NCBI GenBank assembly: GCA_002314465.1
Contig: DCGA01000085.1
Span: forward strand, 1,253-9,116
Source: a bacterium UBA1790
Lineage (GTDB): Bacteria > Bacteroidota > Bacteroidia > Bacteroidales > Muribaculaceae
Reading direction: 5' to 3'
DNA length: 7,864 nucleotides
The notes below the pieces were generated by a model. The model made no database searches. It had not been told where the DNA came from and saw nothing but the letters and a program-made list of their open reading frames with translations. Both the position numbers and the translations under genes were made by a program. Below, one piece after another: positions 6,916-7,864 of this stretch (within the stretch, counting starts at the first letter, position 1; each line of letters opens with the position of its first letter).

Positions 6916-7796
6916 TGGAAAAAATAAACATTGCCACCATCACCGAGCACTGTGGAATAGAGTACAACAATAATATCTATATCATTGATAACTTGACAGC
7001 GTTTTACGATGATACTATACCCAATCAGATGCTTATCGAGGGGTTTGTTTTCGGTATAGTGCTTCAAGGTAGTGTACGCATAATAATAGATAATGTGGAG
7101 TATACTCTCGAGAAAGGCGATATTTTCGCGTGTAACCCGCATAATATACTTGAGCGTTCTATGGTGAGTATGGACCTTAAGGTGCTGGGATTCTTTGCAA
7201 CTCCTGACTACGCGGCTCGGTTATTGCACAACATTCACATAGACTGGTCGTTTATCATGATAGCCAAGACTCATGAAATTATTCACGCGCAGGACGACGA
7301 ACTGGAAAGGCTTGTGTCTTATATAGAACTGCTGCGCAAAAAACTAAATGCGACCATGTCAAATGGCAAGGAAGAGAGCATAAGCTTGCTCATACAGTCA
7401 ATGGGACTTGAGATTTTTGACATACGAGAGCGCCAACAGCAGCAACCACACCATACCGATTTCAGTCCCGCCGAAAACCTTGTTCAGCGGTTCTTGCTCA
7501 TGTTGGCCGAGTCATCGCAGCACGGCAAACCGTATCTTAATGTGAACGGATATGCCGAGCGACTGAATGTATCGGCAAAGTATTTCTCTGCGGTATGTAA
7601 GAAAATTTTGGGAAAAACGGCAAGCGAGGTGATAAAAGAGGATATTATCAATACCGCCACAGTTTTGTTGCACGACAATAGTTTAAGCATCAAGCAGATA
7701 TCCGACCGCCTCGGCTTTGCCAACCAAAGTCACTTCGGCACATTCTTCCGCCGTCACATGGGAGGCAAATCTCCGCAGCAAGTAAGGAAATCCTAA
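6915..7796 (+). CDS. AraC-family transcriptional regulator, divergent from the efflux operon
   Basis: The 293-residue DNA-binding protein is cytoplasmic, with no signal peptide or membrane segment. Residues ~20-100 resemble the cupin-like sensor domain of AraC regulators (hydrophobic strands 'FVFGIVLQGSVRIIIDNVEYTLEKGDIFACNPHNI', with the characteristic G.....N....L..GD......). Residues ~125-170 are helical and may dimerise. A Gln/His-rich linker (RERQQQQPHH) follows. Residues ~207-291 are the C-terminal double helix-turn-helix: 'LNVNGYAERLNVSAKYFSAVCKK' holds the first unit, and 'SIKQISDRLGFANQSHFGTFFRR' then 'GKSPQQVRKS' the second, matching the AraC signature (IA..LGF.....F...F....G.SP...R). 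It is transcribed away from the efflux genes, which makes it the likely regulator of the pump. Its ligand is unknown. Base composition looks lower in G+C than the pump gene (hand count 23/60 at 7561-7620 against 36/60 at 4561-4620). The start is fixed by ATG at 6915; there is no clear Shine-Dalgarno. Confidence 0.92.
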   Translation: MEKINIATITEHCGIEYNNNIYIIDNLTAFYDDTIPNQMLIEGFVFGIVLQGSVRIIIDNVEYTLEKGDIFACNPHNILERSMVSMDLKVLGFFATPDYAARLLHNIHIDWSFIMIAKTHEIIHAQDDELERLVSYIELLRKKLNATMSNGKEESISLLIQSMGLEIFDIRERQQQQPHHTDFSPAENLVQRFLLMLAESSQHGKPYLNVNGYAERLNVSAKYFSAVCKKILGKTASEVIKEDIINTATVLLHDNSLSIKQISDRLGFANQSHFGTFFRRHMGGKSPQQVRKS

Positions 7797-7864
7797 GCCG
7801 CAACAATCCAGTGCATGTTTCCCCTTTTTGCACAGAGTCAGATTAGACTTATCGCTTGTAATCT
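7797..7864. other. Tail downstream of the AraC gene, weak inverted repeats, no gene
   Basis: These bases hold no supportable gene. Two weak inverted repeats are present: GTGCA (7811-7815) with TGCAC (7829-7833), and AGATTA (7840-7845) with TAATCT (7859-7864), the latter cut by the window edge and possibly part of a longer terminator stem. Neither has a visible U-tract on the plus strand, so no terminator is called. Confidence 0.35.

Noticed and set aside
6807..7142. Minus-strand 111-codon frame over the intergenic palindrome and AraC start
   Set aside because: It overlaps the operator and is antisense to the AraC sensor domain; Tyr/Phe/Ile-rich translation of AT-rich DNA with no domain.
7811..7833. 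Rho-independent terminator after the AraC gene
   Set aside because: The stem is only 5 base pairs, the T-run lies in the loop instead of after the stem, and nothing else supports it.

Overview
The window looks like chromosomal DNA of a member of the Bacteroidota, most likely the order Bacteroidales. The reasons are promoters of the Bacteroides sigma-ABfr type (a TTTG / TAnnTTTG pair in one case, TAATTTTG elements in two others), weak or absent Shine-Dalgarno sequences at most starts, and a gene set (TonB-dependent-receptor-like barrel, lipoprotein adaptor + RND pump + TolC-like channel, AraC regulator) typical of that group. The genus cannot be decided from the sequence alone.

Layout. Positions 1-1036 (minus strand) hold the first ~345 codons of an outer-membrane beta-barrel/TonB-dependent-receptor-like gene whose 3' end lies outside the window. 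It has its own near-consensus promoter at 1067-1098. A long hairpin at 1169-1219 separates it from the next transcription unit. Positions 1235-6729 (minus strand) are a complete tripartite efflux operon, transcribed in the order periplasmic adaptor (5689-6729), RND inner-membrane pump (2556-5672), outer-membrane channel (1235-2524), with gaps of only 16 and 31 bases. Divergent from it, on the plus strand, is a complete AraC-family regulator (6915-7796). The last 68 bases hold no gene that can be supported.

How they work together. The adaptor lipoprotein should bridge the proton-driven RND pump in the inner membrane and the TolC-like channel in the outer membrane, exporting unknown toxic or amphiphilic compounds. 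The AraC protein has an N-terminal ligand-binding-type domain and a C-terminal double helix-turn-helix, and is the obvious candidate local regulator.

The most striking non-coding feature is the 185-base divergent region. It contains a near-perfect 48-base palindrome (16-base arms perfect, 21 of 24 base pairs complementary overall). Identical TAATTTTG -7 elements on the two strands sit at exactly the same distance (36 bases) from each edge of the palindrome, so operator and promoters share a single dyad centre between 6827 and 6828. Neither -7 element has a good -33 TTTG partner. Together this suggests one regulator, probably the AraC protein, acting symmetrically on both transcripts. No phage, CRISPR, tRNA/rRNA, insertion sequence or clearly unprecedented system was seen; apart from this control region, the window is a well-formed but ordinary efflux locus.
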